Source: Burkholderiales bacterium (GTDB taxonomy: Bacteria; Pseudomonadota; Gammaproteobacteria; Burkholderiales; Burkholderiaceae_D). From it: 34,408 nucleotides of DNA. The stretch is taken from positions 1-34,408 of the forward strand of contig CANJOT010000010.1 of assembly GCA_947475815.1 (NCBI GenBank), written 5' to 3'. Both the position numbers and the translations under genes were made by a program. Numbering within the stretch: position 1 is the stretch's first letter; every line of letters starts with the position of its first letter. Positions 1 through 8,512 of the stretch are shown piece after piece. The notes under the pieces were generated by a model. The model worked only from the letters and a program-made list of their open reading frames with translations. It was not told the origin of the DNA and did no database searches.

Positions 1-138
1 CGAGGCATACTTCACTCAGCGAGCTTTGCCGATGGCGGCATGAATCTATTCGAGTTACCCACCGACCTTCGGTCCATGGATAACTCACCCCGCAGGGAAT
101 TCACTTAAAAAGCGACAGATTCTGTCTTAAACAACCGA
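1..138. other. Lower-GC junction sequence of unknown origin
   Basis: This stretch is visibly richer in A and T than the rest of the window and has no recognisable gene. The frame that later encodes the TpsB fragment is closed here by a TAA at 106-108. A perfect 13-bp palindrome, GACAGATTCTGTC, lies at 114-126. An abrupt composition change next to a truncated gene suggests the end of an insertion element or a recombination joint, but no transposase or defined inverted terminal repeat could be recognised. Only the sequence features are direct observations. Confidence 0.35.
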
Positions 139-162
139 GCCACCTCTCAGATCCAACCGGAC

Positions 163-747
163 GTGGGTTCGCGCGTGGCCGACCTGCAATACGCGTTTCG
201 CAGCGACGTCAGCTGGGGCGACCTGACCGGCGCGCTCGATTACGTCACCAATGTCGGCGGCGGCATCCATAACAACGAAGCCGCACACCTTGCCAACGGC
301 GGCAACCGCCAGTGGAATGCCTGGCGCTACAACCTGACCACCTCGGCGGTCAAGGGTGCCTGGACCATCGGCGCGCGCCTCAAGGGTCAGTACGCTGCCA
401 AGTCACTGGTCTCCGGGGAGCAGTTCGGTCTGGGCGGCGCGACCAGTGTGCGTGGTTTCTCGGATCGTGCCGTATCCGGTGATACGGGTCATCAATGGAA
501 TCTGGAAGCGCTTGGTCCGGATCTGTTTGGCACGCAGTTCAAGCCAGCCGGCTTCATCGAAGGCGGTCAGGTGCACACCCGTGCAACCAACATCAGCGAG
601 TCGATCATGAGCGTCGGTGCCGGCCTGCGCATGGCGACCCAAAACGTGCAGGTTGCCGTCGATCTCGCCCAAGTGGTTGATCGTGCCAGCACCAGCCCGG
701 CGGGCAAGCCAGTACGCCTGCACATGAGCCTGAGCTACAAGTTCTGA
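163..747 (+). CDS. TpsB / ShlB-FhaC-HecB-type secretion protein, C-terminal remnant
   Basis: This is the C-terminal beta-barrel part of a two-partner secretion transporter, the outer-membrane protein that exports TpsA partners such as filamentous haemagglutinins or haemolysins. Visible signs are the family-like LGGATSVRGF segment (about residues 90-99), alternating beta-strand patterns, and a final Phe (SYKF), typical of proteins inserted by the Bam machinery. Only about 195 residues are present, whereas full TpsB proteins have about 550-600 with POTRA domains. The frame is open only back to position 109, and homologous-looking sequence begins near 140. The GTG at 163 is the first possible start but has no convincing ribosome site and no signal peptide follows, so the fragment is probably not functional. 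No TpsA partner gene is visible. Confidence 0.7.
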   Translation: MGSRVADLQYAFRSDVSWGDLTGALDYVTNVGGGIHNNEAAHLANGGNRQWNAWRYNLTTSAVKGAWTIGARLKGQYAAKSLVSGEQFGLGGATSVRGFSDRAVSGDTGHQWNLEALGPDLFGTQFKPAGFIEGGQVHTRATNISESIMSVGAGLRMATQNVQVAVDLAQVVDRASTSPAGKPVRLHMSLSYKF

Positions 748-750
748 TTG

Positions 751-789
751 CCGGGTGCGGGCCGCGCGCTTGCGCGGTCTGCATCCCGG
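751..789 (+). terminator. Hairpin between convergent genes
   Basis: A long imperfect stem-loop starts three bases after the TpsB stop codon. The outer arm CCGGGTGC pairs with GCATCCCGG (one bulge), and the inner arm CCGCGC pairs with GCGCGG around a GCTT loop. The T tract after it is weak (TTTG). It sits between two convergent genes and could end transcription from either side. Confidence 0.45.
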
Positions 790-804
790 TTTGCGTTACC
801 CCGC

Positions 805-1239
805 TCAGGCCTTGAGCTTCTCGTATTCTTCCTCGGCCGCTTTCAATGCATGTTGACCGGCGGACATGTGACTGACCATGCCGCCCAGCAGGATGCAGAT
901 GGCGCAGACCTCGGCGACATCCTTGGGCGTGGCACCTGCCTGAATCGCCAGGCGGGCATGCGGGCCCGAATCGGGCTTGCGCGCAATGATCTCGATCGCC
1001 GTGGCGATCAACTCTTTTTCGCGAATGGTCAGTGAACTCTCCTGGCCATCGTCAAACACAGCCTTGCGCAATTCGATCCACTTCACCATGGTATTGGGCA
1101 CATACCGGCCCAGTCGGTCAAACGCATCGATCACGCGGCCGTAATACTCCAGGCTGTAGTCGCGCACAAACTTCAGCCCTGCGCTTTCCTGCGGGGCACT
1201 GTCCTGCGCTTCTGCAGCCGGTTGTTTCTTCTTTGCCAT
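805..1239 (-). CDS. Carboxymuconolactone decarboxylase (CMD/AhpD-like) family protein
   Basis: A 144-residue protein of the AhpD-like all-alpha CMD family, which includes gamma-carboxymuconolactone decarboxylases and thiol peroxidases. The segment RKPDSGPHARLAIQAGAT followed by KDVAEV matches the family core. The CxxC of AhpD-type peroxidases is absent, so a decarboxylase or lyase-like role is likelier than a redox role; the substrate is unknown. The ATG at 1239 is preferred because AGGAGA lies five bases upstream. A TTG at 1257 would overlap the tctA stop codon and has no such site. It is the last gene of the minus-strand tct cluster, about 15 bases after tctA, and is probably cotranscribed. 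The N-terminus is Lys/Ala-rich and looks disordered. Confidence 0.8.
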   Translation of the reverse strand: MAKKKQPAAEAQDSAPQESAGLKFVRDYSLEYYGRVIDAFDRLGRYVPNTMVKWIELRKAVFDDGQESSLTIREKELIATAIEIIARKPDSGPHARLAIQAGATPKDVAEVCAICILLGGMVSHMSAGQHALKAAEEEYEKLKA

Positions 1240-1253
1240 GCGGGTCTCCTGAC

Positions 1254-2780
1254 TCAATAGGTAATCGGCAAGGGGCCGCCGGAGCGTCCTTTCAGCCTTC
1301 TGCGCAACATCGAAAACAACGGTGCCAGCCAGATCAGCGCGGCCACCGCCAGCACGCTGATGGAAATCGGGCTGACCACAAAAATACCGAACTCTCCCTG
1401 GGAAATCGTCAACGACCGTTCAAACGAAGTTTCGACGATGGGACCAAGCAGGAAACCAAAAATGAACGGCGCCACCTGGAAACCGGCCAGCTTGGCGGCA
1501 AAACTGAACAGGCCAAAAATGATCATCACCAGAATGTCGTAGCGGTCATAGCCCGTCAGGTAGACCCCAACCAGACAGATGAAGGTCAGAATGGGCACCA
1601 GCAGACGCACCGGCACATAGGCGATCCTGGTAAACAGGCCGATCAGCGGCAGGTTGAGGATCAGCAACAGCACATTGCCGATATACATGCTGGCAATCAC
1701 GCCCCAGAACACATCGGGGCGCATCTGCATGAACATCGGCCCGGGCGTGATACCGTGAATCATCAGCGCGCCGAGCAGCAGGGCAGCCGGCACGTTAGAG
1801 GGAATGCCCAGGCTCATGAGCGGCACGAAGGCACCGGCTGCCGCACCGTTGTTGGCCGACTCCGGTCCGGCCACACCGGCGATCATGCCGGTGCCAAACA
1901 GCTCTGGTGTCTTCGACAGTTTCTTCTCGATGGCATAACTGGCAAAGGTCGACAGGATGGCGCCACCACCGGGAATGATACCGATCAGAAAACCGATCAC
2001 CGAACCGCGCGCGATCGGCATGGCCGACTGTTTCCACTCCTCCCGGTTGGGCAGCAACTCGCGCAGGCGTTTGGGCGGCCTGATCACCTCGCCGGTTTCA
2101 GCCGGACCGACCATCATGTGCAGGATCTCGTTGAGCGCAAACATGCCCATGGCGATGACGATGACATCGACACCGCCCAGCAGGTAGCTGGTGCCAAACT
2201 CGTAACGCGCGCCACCACGCATCGGATCCATGCCGATGGTCGCGATCAGCATGCCGAGCACGACCATGATCAGGCCCTTGAGCAGCGAGCCCTGCGACAG
2301 ATAGGTGACCAGCGCCACGCCCAACATGACGAGCGCAAAATATTCCGGCGGGCCGAACTTGAGGGCCCACTCGGTGAGCACGCTCGACAGGAAGGTGATG
2401 CCGATCACCCCGACAGTGCCAGCGATGAACGAACCAAATGCGGCAATGCCCAGGGCGGCGCCGCCGCGGCCCTTGCGATGCATCTGGTAGCCATCGATGC
2501 AGGTGACAATCGAGGGCGCCTCACCGGGGATGTTGAGCAGGATTGAAGTGGTCGAGCCGCCGTACATGCTGCCGTAATAGATACCGGCCAGCAGCATGAT
2601 GGCACCCGCATCCTTGAAATAAAAAGTCAGCGGCAAAATGATGGCCATGGTGCCGGAGTGGCCCAGGCCCGGCAGCACGCCAACGATGGTGCCGAGCAGC
2701 ACACCGATGAAACAATACATGAGGTTGGCCGGGTCGAGTGCCACGGCAAAACCCTGTGAAAGACTGGCCAGAATGTCCAT
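1254..2780 (-). CDS. tctA: Tripartite tricarboxylate transporter large permease TctA
   Basis: A 508-residue inner-membrane protein, the large subunit of a TTT transporter that takes up carboxylates delivered by a periplasmic TctC/Bug protein. Family marks are the N-terminal [13 protein letters not shown] loop (about residues 35-47), [17 protein letters not shown] (about 70-87) and a second Gly/Pro-rich loop in the C-terminal half ([12 protein letters not shown]), the duplicated signature of the family. Many hydrophobic helices span the whole length, and the size is normal (about 500). The ATG at 2780 lies 18 bases after tctB. No strong Shine-Dalgarno is visible, so translation may depend on coupling to tctB. 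The order tctC-tctB-tctA is a usual TTT arrangement. Confidence 0.95.
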   Translation of the reverse strand: MDILASLSQGFAVALDPANLMYCFIGVLLGTIVGVLPGLGHSGTMAIILPLTFYFKDAGAIMLLAGIYYGSMYGGSTTSILLNIPGEAPSIVTCIDGYQMHRKGRGGAALGIAAFGSFIAGTVGVIGITFLSSVLTEWALKFGPPEYFALVMLGVALVTYLSQGSLLKGLIMVVLGMLIATIGMDPMRGGARYEFGTSYLLGGVDVIVIAMGMFALNEILHMMVGPAETGEVIRPPKRLRELLPNREEWKQSAMPIARGSVIGFLIGIIPGGGAILSTFASYAIEKKLSKTPELFGTGMIAGVAGPESANNGAAAGAFVPLMSLGIPSNVPAALLLGALMIHGITPGPMFMQMRPDVFWGVIASMYIGNVLLLILNLPLIGLFTRIAYVPVRLLVPILTFICLVGVYLTGYDRYDILVMIIFGLFSFAAKLAGFQVAPFIFGFLLGPIVETSFERSLTISQGEFGIFVVSPISISVLAVAALIWLAPLFSMLRRRLKGRSGGPLPITY

Positions 2781-2798
2781 GTGTCGGGGTTCCGGGCC

Positions 2799-3290
2799 TC
2801 AGAAGGGCAACAGTCCTGAAGGCAAGGGACCCTTCAGGTATTTGACGATAAGAAAATAAGAACCGATCGCGCAAATCAGTGCCATCGCGACCGTTTCTGC
2901 CCAGCCACAGCGCATCAGGCGCGCGACAATGACAATCACGAGCGCGGTGGCGATGATGTAGCCCAGTGGGTCGAGCAAAAAACAATACGCGACGAAGCTC
3001 AGCACCACCAGCAACAGCTTTTTGCGGCCGTGTTCGGCAAAGGTGTCACCAGCGGCAGGCGCCGCGGGTTCATGACGCCCCCAGACGGCACGCACCAGCA
3101 GCACCAGTGCGAGCGTCAGCAGCAGGCCGCATAGCAACACCGGCATGAAGGCCGTGTCCGGCGCGCGCAGATCGCCCAATGGCAGCAGCAGCGCCTTGTA
3201 GAGGCCGATACCGCCAATGGCGAGCAGGAACAGCGCCGCGCCGATGTCTTTTTTGTTCACGCGCCCGCCCCCATCTGGCGCTTCGATCAC
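2799..3290 (-). CDS. tctB: Tripartite tricarboxylate transporter small permease TctB
   Basis: A 163-residue inner-membrane protein with four hydrophobic helices: IGAALFLLAIGGIGLYKALL, PVLLCGLLLTLALVLLVRAV, LLLVVLSFVAYCFLLDPLGY and a split region near the C-terminus. This matches TctB in size and topology, and its position between tctC and tctA confirms the call. The GTG at 3290 overlaps the tctC stop as GTGA, which fits translational coupling. A second GTG ten codons later follows a G-rich stretch (GGGGGCGGGCGC) and could be the real start. Its role is the poorly conserved small membrane subunit pairing with TctA. Confidence 0.9.
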   Translation of the reverse strand: MIEAPDGGGRVNKKDIGAALFLLAIGGIGLYKALLLPLGDLRAPDTAFMPVLLCGLLLTLALVLLVRAVWGRHEPAAPAAGDTFAEHGRKKLLLVVLSFVAYCFLLDPLGYIIATALVIVIVARLMRCGWAETVAMALICAIGSYFLIVKYLKGPLPSGLLPF

Positions 3291-4267
3291 TTCGGCGTGA
3301 TCATGTTGATTTCCTTGGCGACCGTGGCGATACGCACCGCCTCCTCGGCAAAGGAGGTGGCAAACTCACGACGGTTCTGGAACGCCGGCACTTGCGCGAC
3401 CTTGCGCAATTGGTCGAGCAGTTCCGGATCCTTGACGGCCTTTGCGAAAGCAGCTTCGAGCGTTTTCAACACCGCCTCGGGAACGCCCTTGGGCGTGAAG
3501 ATGCCGATGATGTTCAGACTGTCAGCCTGAACACCCTGTTCGCGCAGGGTGGGAACCTCTTTGTACAGATCCACGCGCGAAGGTGCAGCGACACCAAGGA
3601 TGCGCACCTTCTTTGCATCCGCGTAAGGCCGCAGTGCCGACAGCGAATCAACCGTCACCTGCACGTGTCCGCCCGCCACCGCAAGGGCGCGCTCGCCGCC
3701 GCTCTTGAAAGGCACGTAGTTGGCTTCAATACCCATGGCCTTCATGATGGTGACCGAGTCCAGATGCGAGGTCGTGCCCGGATTGATACCGACCAGCACC
3801 TTCTTTGGATTCTTGCGGCCGAAGTCCATCAACTCCTTGACCGATTTGAAGCCCGAAGCCTCCGACACTGCGAGTACCCGGAAGTCGGCAATCAACTGCA
3901 CCAGCAATTCAAAGTTGGCCGGATCAGGATAGACCGGCACGAGGAACTTGGCCAGGCTGAAGGCGCCCGTGCCGAAAAACCCGAGGGTATAACCGTCGGG
4001 CCGCTCGCGGCCCACTTCAATCTCGCCCTGCACGGTGTTGGCGCGATTGACGATGACGACCGACTGACCGAGATGTTTGGAGAGCGCCTGGGCAAAAATG
4101 CGCCCGGTCAGATCCGTCGTGCTGCCGGCCGCATACGGCACGATGATGGACACGGGCTTTGCCGGAAAGCTATCCGCTGCCGGTGTGGCCATCGGCATCA
4201 GAGACAACAACAGACCCGCAGGCACAGCCTTCGAAAGGCTCTTCCACAATTGCGCAAGACTTTTCAT
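3287..4267 (-). CDS. tctC: TctC/Bug-family periplasmic substrate-binding protein
   Basis: A 326-residue extracytoplasmic binding protein. It has a signal peptide of about 30 residues (Lys near the start, hydrophobic LLLSLMPMA, cleavage near ATPA-AD). The mature start FPAKPVSIIVPYAAGSTTD is typical of Bug proteins, as is RPDGYTLGFFGTGA. The family binds carboxylates or other small amphipathic ligands, often with few charged contacts, so the ligand cannot be named. The ATG at 4267 was chosen because AAGGAGAT lies five bases upstream and the signal peptide starts there. It overlaps tctB by four bases and supplies the binding subunit for the TctAB permease encoded next. Confidence 0.92.
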   Translation of the reverse strand: MKSLAQLWKSLSKAVPAGLLLSLMPMATPAADSFPAKPVSIIVPYAAGSTTDLTGRIFAQALSKHLGQSVVIVNRANTVQGEIEVGRERPDGYTLGFFGTGAFSLAKFLVPVYPDPANFELLVQLIADFRVLAVSEASGFKSVKELMDFGRKNPKKVLVGINPGTTSHLDSVTIMKAMGIEANYVPFKSGGERALAVAGGHVQVTVDSLSALRPYADAKKVRILGVAAPSRVDLYKEVPTLREQGVQADSLNIIGIFTPKGVPEAVLKTLEAAFAKAVKDPELLDQLRKVAQVPAFQNRREFATSFAEEAVRIATVAKEINMITPK

Positions 4268-4326
4268 GAGTATCTCCTTGTATTCGTTAAAGCAGACTGA
4301 ACAATTTGGCTGGTGCGACCCTCTGT

Positions 4327-5514
4327 TCAATACGCGCGTTGCAGCAGGCCCACCACCTCGGCCACCGTAGCCTCGCGCGGATTTCCAAACATGATGGAAT
4401 CGCGCAGGGTCGCGGCAGCGACTTCCTCAAACAGACTTTGATCCTTGACACCGGCATCACGCAGGCGCCCCGGCAATCCTACCGCCTTCACCATGGCGCG
4501 TATACGCTCGGCCACCAGGGCGCCGGCATCATCGCCCTGAAGGCCGATTTCCGCCGCCATGGCACGCATGGCTGCTGGCGCAGCCGGGGCATTGAACTCG
4601 ACCGCCACCGGCAGGAAGATCGGCGTGGTATGGGCATGGGCGACACCCCAGGCTGCGCCGGCCTGATGGCCCAGCGCATGGCTGATACCGAGCGGAAAGG
4701 TGCTGACCGTCGACATACCCGACGCCGCCAGCACGCGCGCGCGCCGCTCGATCAGGTCCGGCCGTGAGCGGTCAATGCTGTCGACCAGATCGCTCATGAG
4801 AATGCGAAAGGCGCGTGCGCGCAGCGGCTCGGCGAACGGCGGCAAAACACTCGAGTACAAACCCTCGACGGCATGGTCAAGCGCCTTCATACCGGTGCCA
4901 GTCCACAGGGAATCGGGCGTGGCCAGTGTCACCAGCGGGTCCAGCAGCACCGCGCGGATCCCCAGTCCGGGATGGCGATGCACGAACTTTTCGCCACGCG
5001 CCGCATCGGTAATGCCAGCACCAAAGGTGTGGGCGCCGCCCGACAGCGTGGTCGGTATCGCCACATGCGGCACCATCCTGCCATCGATCGCAAAGGCAGT
5101 GAAGGAGCCCGTCTTGCCCCACTCGCCCTTGAAGCGGTCGAAGTCGGATGGTTGCTCAACCTTGCCCGCGAGCGCCAGGGTGATGCCCTTGGCCGTGTCG
5201 ATGGCGCTACCGCCGCCAAAAGAAACAAAACCGTCGCAACCATGTTCACGAAAATAATTCGCCGCCGCGATCACCGTTTCGCGCGGGGTGTGCGGACGGG
5301 TTGCGGAAAATACCGGCGGGGCGGATGGCAGGCCGGCCAGCCATTGCTGAAACATGTCGGTGGCGGCCACCGAGCGCGTGGTGACCACGCCCGGCCGGGT
5401 CACGCCGGCGCGCTCGAGCTCGGACGCAGCGAGACCCGCCACGCCAGCGCCGACGAAGACACGCGCCGCGAACGGCATGTCAAAGGGAACCGCCTTGACC
5501 ATGGGAGTTGTCAT
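4327..5514 (-). CDS. Iron-containing alcohol dehydrogenase / maleylacetate-reductase-like
   Basis: A 395-residue NAD(P)-dependent oxidoreductase of the group III metal-dependent alcohol dehydrogenase family, which includes maleylacetate reductases. The N-terminal nucleotide-binding domain carries GGGSAIDTAKG at 100-110, and AIPTTLSGG follows. The C-terminal helical domain has candidate metal ligands and catalytic histidines at H214 (ALDHAVEG), H279, H283 and H293 (GISHALGHQ, GVAHAH). Maleylacetate reductase would suit an aromatic degradation cluster, but the sequence alone does not separate it from other Fe-ADH types. The gene starts 13 bases after the crotonase gene and belongs to the same minus-strand transcription unit. 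A G-rich GAGGGGCAGGG precedes the ATG. Confidence 0.85.
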   Translation of the reverse strand: MTTPMVKAVPFDMPFAARVFVGAGVAGLAASELERAGVTRPGVVTTRSVAATDMFQQWLAGLPSAPPVFSATRPHTPRETVIAAANYFREHGCDGFVSFGGGSAIDTAKGITLALAGKVEQPSDFDRFKGEWGKTGSFTAFAIDGRMVPHVAIPTTLSGGAHTFGAGITDAARGEKFVHRHPGLGIRAVLLDPLVTLATPDSLWTGTGMKALDHAVEGLYSSVLPPFAEPLRARAFRILMSDLVDSIDRSRPDLIERRARVLAASGMSTVSTFPLGISHALGHQAGAAWGVAHAHTTPIFLPVAVEFNAPAAPAAMRAMAAEIGLQGDDAGALVAERIRAMVKAVGLPGRLRDAGVKDQSLFEEVAAATLRDSIMFGNPREATVAEVVGLLQRAY

Positions 5515-5527
5515 GGTGCCCTGCCCC

Positions 5528-6328
5528 TCAACGATATTTCGGCGGACGCTTGTCGCGGCTCGCCTCGAAGGCTTCCTGATTCTCCGGCAGCCCGCGACCG
5601 GCCACCATCAAGGCCCAGGAATAGTTCAGGATGTCCGCTGCATCACGTCGCAGCCACTGGTTCAGGGACGCCTTGGTCCAGCGCGTGGCGAGTGCCGGCC
5701 CGTCGACAAAACGCCGACCCCAGGCCACGGCACGTTCGAGCAGTTCGTCAGGCGGCGCCAGTTCGGTCACCATGCCGATGCGTTCCGCTTCGCGCGCCGG
5801 CACCGGATCACCGGTGAGCAGATAACGTTTGGCGCGCGCCAGGCCGATGCGCGCCGGCCAGACGAGCGCGCCGCCGTCACCCGGAGCGACGGCGATATTC
5901 ATGTGGCCATCGAGAAAACGCGTCTTGTCATCATCGGCCGCGATGATGATGTCACACAGCAGCACCACCTGAGATAACAGCCCGGCGACCAAGCCATGCA
6001 CTGCAGCAACAATCGGCTTTTCAAGGTCGATCATGTTGTTGATCAGGTCACGACATTGCTCGAAATGCACCATCTGTCCCTGGGGATCATCCTTATAAAA
6101 ATCATAGAGATCGCGATCACCACCGGCACAGAAATTCTTGCCACTGGATGCCAGCACGATGGCGCGCACCTCGTCATCGCGGCGCAGGTCGCGCGGAATC
6201 TGCGTGACCTCGTGGTGCATGGCCATGTTGATCAGATTGTGCGGCGGGCGATTCAGGGTGACGATGGCCAGCCCATCAATTTTTTCAATTTTCAGGTGCT
6301 GGTAGTGACTGTAGTCGACAACGTTCAT
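5528..6328 (-). CDS. Enoyl-CoA hydratase/isomerase (crotonase) family protein
   Basis: A 266-residue crotonase-fold enzyme acting on a CoA thioester. The oxyanion-hole segment SSGKNFCAGGDRDLY lies near residues 60-74, and a second element around VLLCDIIIAADD is typical. In the active-site region the sequence reads NIAVAPGDGGALVWP, so the canonical second catalytic Glu of hydratases appears to be absent, with an Asp in the GDGG loop. This makes a plain hydratase less certain; isomerase, hydrolase or decarboxylase chemistry is possible. The ATG at 6328 follows AGGAGA at good distance. It sits between the acyl-CoA ligase and the Fe-ADH genes and probably acts on the ligase product. Confidence 0.87.
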   Translation of the reverse strand: MNVVDYSHYQHLKIEKIDGLAIVTLNRPPHNLINMAMHHEVTQIPRDLRRDDEVRAIVLASSGKNFCAGGDRDLYDFYKDDPQGQMVHFEQCRDLINNMIDLEKPIVAAVHGLVAGLLSQVVLLCDIIIAADDDKTRFLDGHMNIAVAPGDGGALVWPARIGLARAKRYLLTGDPVPAREAERIGMVTELAPPDELLERAVAWGRRFVDGPALATRWTKASLNQWLRRDAADILNYSWALMVAGRGLPENQEAFEASRDKRPPKYR

Positions 6329-6356
6329 GATTTCTCCTAGGTACTCAGATGGTTCG

Positions 6357-8027
6357 TCACTGCACTAACAACAATGCCCGGGCGCGCAGATCCTCCTTGC
6401 GCACCTTGATCATTTCGGTGGAACTGATCGGCCACTCGTGGGCCTTCAGAAAAAACACGTGTTTGGGAATCTTCCATGCGGACAACCTGCCTTTGCAGGC
6501 ATCAATGATGTCCTGCGCACGCGCGCATTTGCCCTCACTCAGCTCGATAAAAGCGACGACCGCCTCGCCCCAGCGCTCGTCGGGCACACCGACGATCTTG
6601 GCGGCTTCAACTATCTCGATCTGATTGACCAGCCAGTCTTCGACCTCAAGCGCCGAGACGTTCTCGCCGCCGCTTTTAATCATGTCCTTGTAGCGCCCGG
6701 TCAGATACAGATATCCATCGGCATCGAGATAACCGCAGTCGCCGGTACAAAAAAAGCCGCCCGAGTCAAACACCCGATTCGGCATATCTTCCGGCGCGGG
6801 ACGGTGATAACCGGCAAAACGGTTCCAGCCGCGAAAACGGATTTCGCCACGCTCCATCGGGCCGAGCAGCGCGCCTGTTTCGGGATCGACAATGCGCAAT
6901 TCGACACCGGGCAAGGGCCGGCCATTGGCGCTCGAGCGGATCGACTCGCGCTGTTCTTCAGCCATCACCAGCGCCGCCGGATTGGAGGCCTCGGTCATGG
7001 CATAAAACCCGACAATGCGCTGCAAACCGAGCTCGCGCCGCAGCGCATAGCTGGCCGCTTGGGTATGCCCTTTGGTCCACGAGGAAATGTCATACCGGCC
7101 GGTCGCGGCCAGTTCGGCGACGCGGCGCAACTGATAGTCAAGCAGGCCCAGCGTGGTAATGCGCTCGCGCTGCACGATCTCAATGACCTCACACTCATCA
7201 AACTGGTCGATGATGTGGATACAGGCGCCGCGCAGCAGCGCTGACAGGCCCGACAGCACCAGTCCGCCGGTATGAAAAAACGGCAGGGTCACCAGGACGC
7301 GGTCAGCCGATTCAAGACCAAACGCCTCGCCCCAGTAAAAGCCACCACCCAGCATGCCCCGGTGACGCAGCCGCGCACCCTTGGGAAAGCGCGTGCTGCC
7401 CGAGGTATACACAATGTGGGAAATGTCTTCGGCGGTCGTGCCTGCGTATCGGGCCACCGCGCCACGCGCGGCCTGCTCCAGTACGCTCATGTCCTGACCC
7501 AGATCGACGATCACCTGCAGCGCAGGGTGACTGGCCAGCGCCAGGCCTGCCGTGATGTCTTCCCTTTGCGGCAAGGACAAACCCGCCATGGCCTCAAGCA
7601 GTGCATCACGCAAGGGCCGCCCGCGGTAGGCGCCACCGACGATTAGAAAACCGACATCCGAATGCGCCACCAGCTGGCTCAGGTCCGCAGGACTGAGCGC
7701 CACGTTGAAGGGCACAAAGGTCGCACCGAGTCGCGCCACGGCGAACTGCAGGATCTGCACATGCGGGTGATTGGCGTGCAGCACACCAATCAGATGTCCG
7801 GCGCGCACACCCAGACCCGCCAGGCCGTCAGCAGCGCGCGCCACCGCCGCGCTGAATTCACGGTAGCTCAGGCGCGTGTTGTGATAGACGATCGCTTCGT
7901 CGTCGGCATGCCATTGCGTGACGTGCTCGAGCGCGCCGGCAAGCGTGCCATTGCACCAGTCGTAAGCAGGCATCGCCGTGGACGGCGATACAAGCGGCGA
8001 CGGTGACAGGGCGTTTTGCAAGCCCAT
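6357..8027 (-). CDS. AMP-dependent acyl-CoA synthetase/ligase
   Basis: A 556-residue ANL-superfamily enzyme expected to activate a carboxylic acid to its acyl-CoA with ATP. Motifs in order: YTSGSTRFPKG (197-207), YAMTE (332-336), TGD (418-420), the hinge GRYKDMIKSGGENVS (434-448), and a C-terminal IKVRK in which K541 aligns with the catalytic lysine of motif A10. The phosphate loop has Arg203 where most members have Gly, and A10 has Ile before the Lys instead of Gly. These may mark a subfamily. No strong Shine-Dalgarno precedes the ATG at 8027, six bases after the VOC gene stop, so coupling is likely; another ATG lies 18 codons in. It is the probable entry enzyme for the acid imported by TctABC. 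Confidence 0.9.
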   Translation of the reverse strand: MGLQNALSPSPLVSPSTAMPAYDWCNGTLAGALEHVTQWHADDEAIVYHNTRLSYREFSAAVARAADGLAGLGVRAGHLIGVLHANHPHVQILQFAVARLGATFVPFNVALSPADLSQLVAHSDVGFLIVGGAYRGRPLRDALLEAMAGLSLPQREDITAGLALASHPALQVIVDLGQDMSVLEQAARGAVARYAGTTAEDISHIVYTSGSTRFPKGARLRHRGMLGGGFYWGEAFGLESADRVLVTLPFFHTGGLVLSGLSALLRGACIHIIDQFDECEVIEIVQRERITTLGLLDYQLRRVAELAATGRYDISSWTKGHTQAASYALRRELGLQRIVGFYAMTEASNPAALVMAEEQRESIRSSANGRPLPGVELRIVDPETGALLGPMERGEIRFRGWNRFAGYHRPAPEDMPNRVFDSGGFFCTGDCGYLDADGYLYLTGRYKDMIKSGGENVSALEVEDWLVNQIEIVEAAKIVGVPDERWGEAVVAFIELSEGKCARAQDIIDACKGRLSAWKIPKHVFFLKAHEWPISSTEMIKVRKEDLRARALLLVQ

Positions 8028-8033
8028 GGTTGG

Positions 8034-8468
8034 TCAGCGACCGGAGATGAATTCCAGGAAAACGCCGTGCGTCGAACGCGGACTGATCCACATGGCCTTG
8101 ACCTCCGGCGCAGAGGGAAGGGGATGCGGTTCGGACACGACCTTGACACCCTCCTGCTGTTGCAGATGGGCATTGACGGCATCGATGTCGTGAACGCGCA
8201 CGGCAACCTGATAGACGCCTTCACCATTGCGGTCGAGGAATTTTTGCACGGCATCCGAGACGCCGTTGCCGGGTTCGCGCGGGCTGAGGATTTCGATCAT
8301 GCTGTTGCCGCCGGTATCGAATTTGGCCGCTTCGATACCCCATGCAACACGATGCTCACGCACCAGCAGTTTGAATCCGAGGGCTTCGTATTTACTGCAC
8401 GCGGCGTCCAAATCCTTCACCGCGAGCACGACCGCCCATATGCCACCCATCTGATCATTAATGTTCAT
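8034..8468 (-). CDS. VOC (glyoxalase/bleomycin-resistance/extradiol) family protein
   Basis: A 144-residue protein with two beta-alpha-beta-beta-beta modules. The first runs from AVVLAVKDLDAACSKYEALGF and the second from YQVAVRVHDIDAVNAHL, ending in HGVFLEFI, where a metal-ligand Glu is expected. The pattern is close to methylmalonyl-CoA epimerase and lactoylglutathione-lyase-like members. Lying next to an acyl-CoA ligase and a crotonase, an epimerase or isomerase of a CoA intermediate is plausible but unproven. No Shine-Dalgarno precedes the ATG; the upstream sequence is AT-rich (GATAAATAATA). It may head the operon, with a palindrome 45 bases upstream. Confidence 0.82.
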   Translation of the reverse strand: MNINDQMGGIWAVVLAVKDLDAACSKYEALGFKLLVREHRVAWGIEAAKFDTGGNSMIEILSPREPGNGVSDAVQKFLDRNGEGVYQVAVRVHDIDAVNAHLQQQEGVKVVSEPHPLPSAPEVKAMWISPRSTHGVFLEFISGR

Positions 8469-8512
8469 TATTATTTATCAATCAGGAACGAAGAAAAGCC
8501 TGGGGGCGAACT

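Noticed and set aside
1032-2546. Long plus-strand open frame opposite tctA
   Set aside because: Its protein is rich in His, Gln and Arg with no domain, as expected from the complement of a GC-rich membrane-protein gene; tctA is certain.
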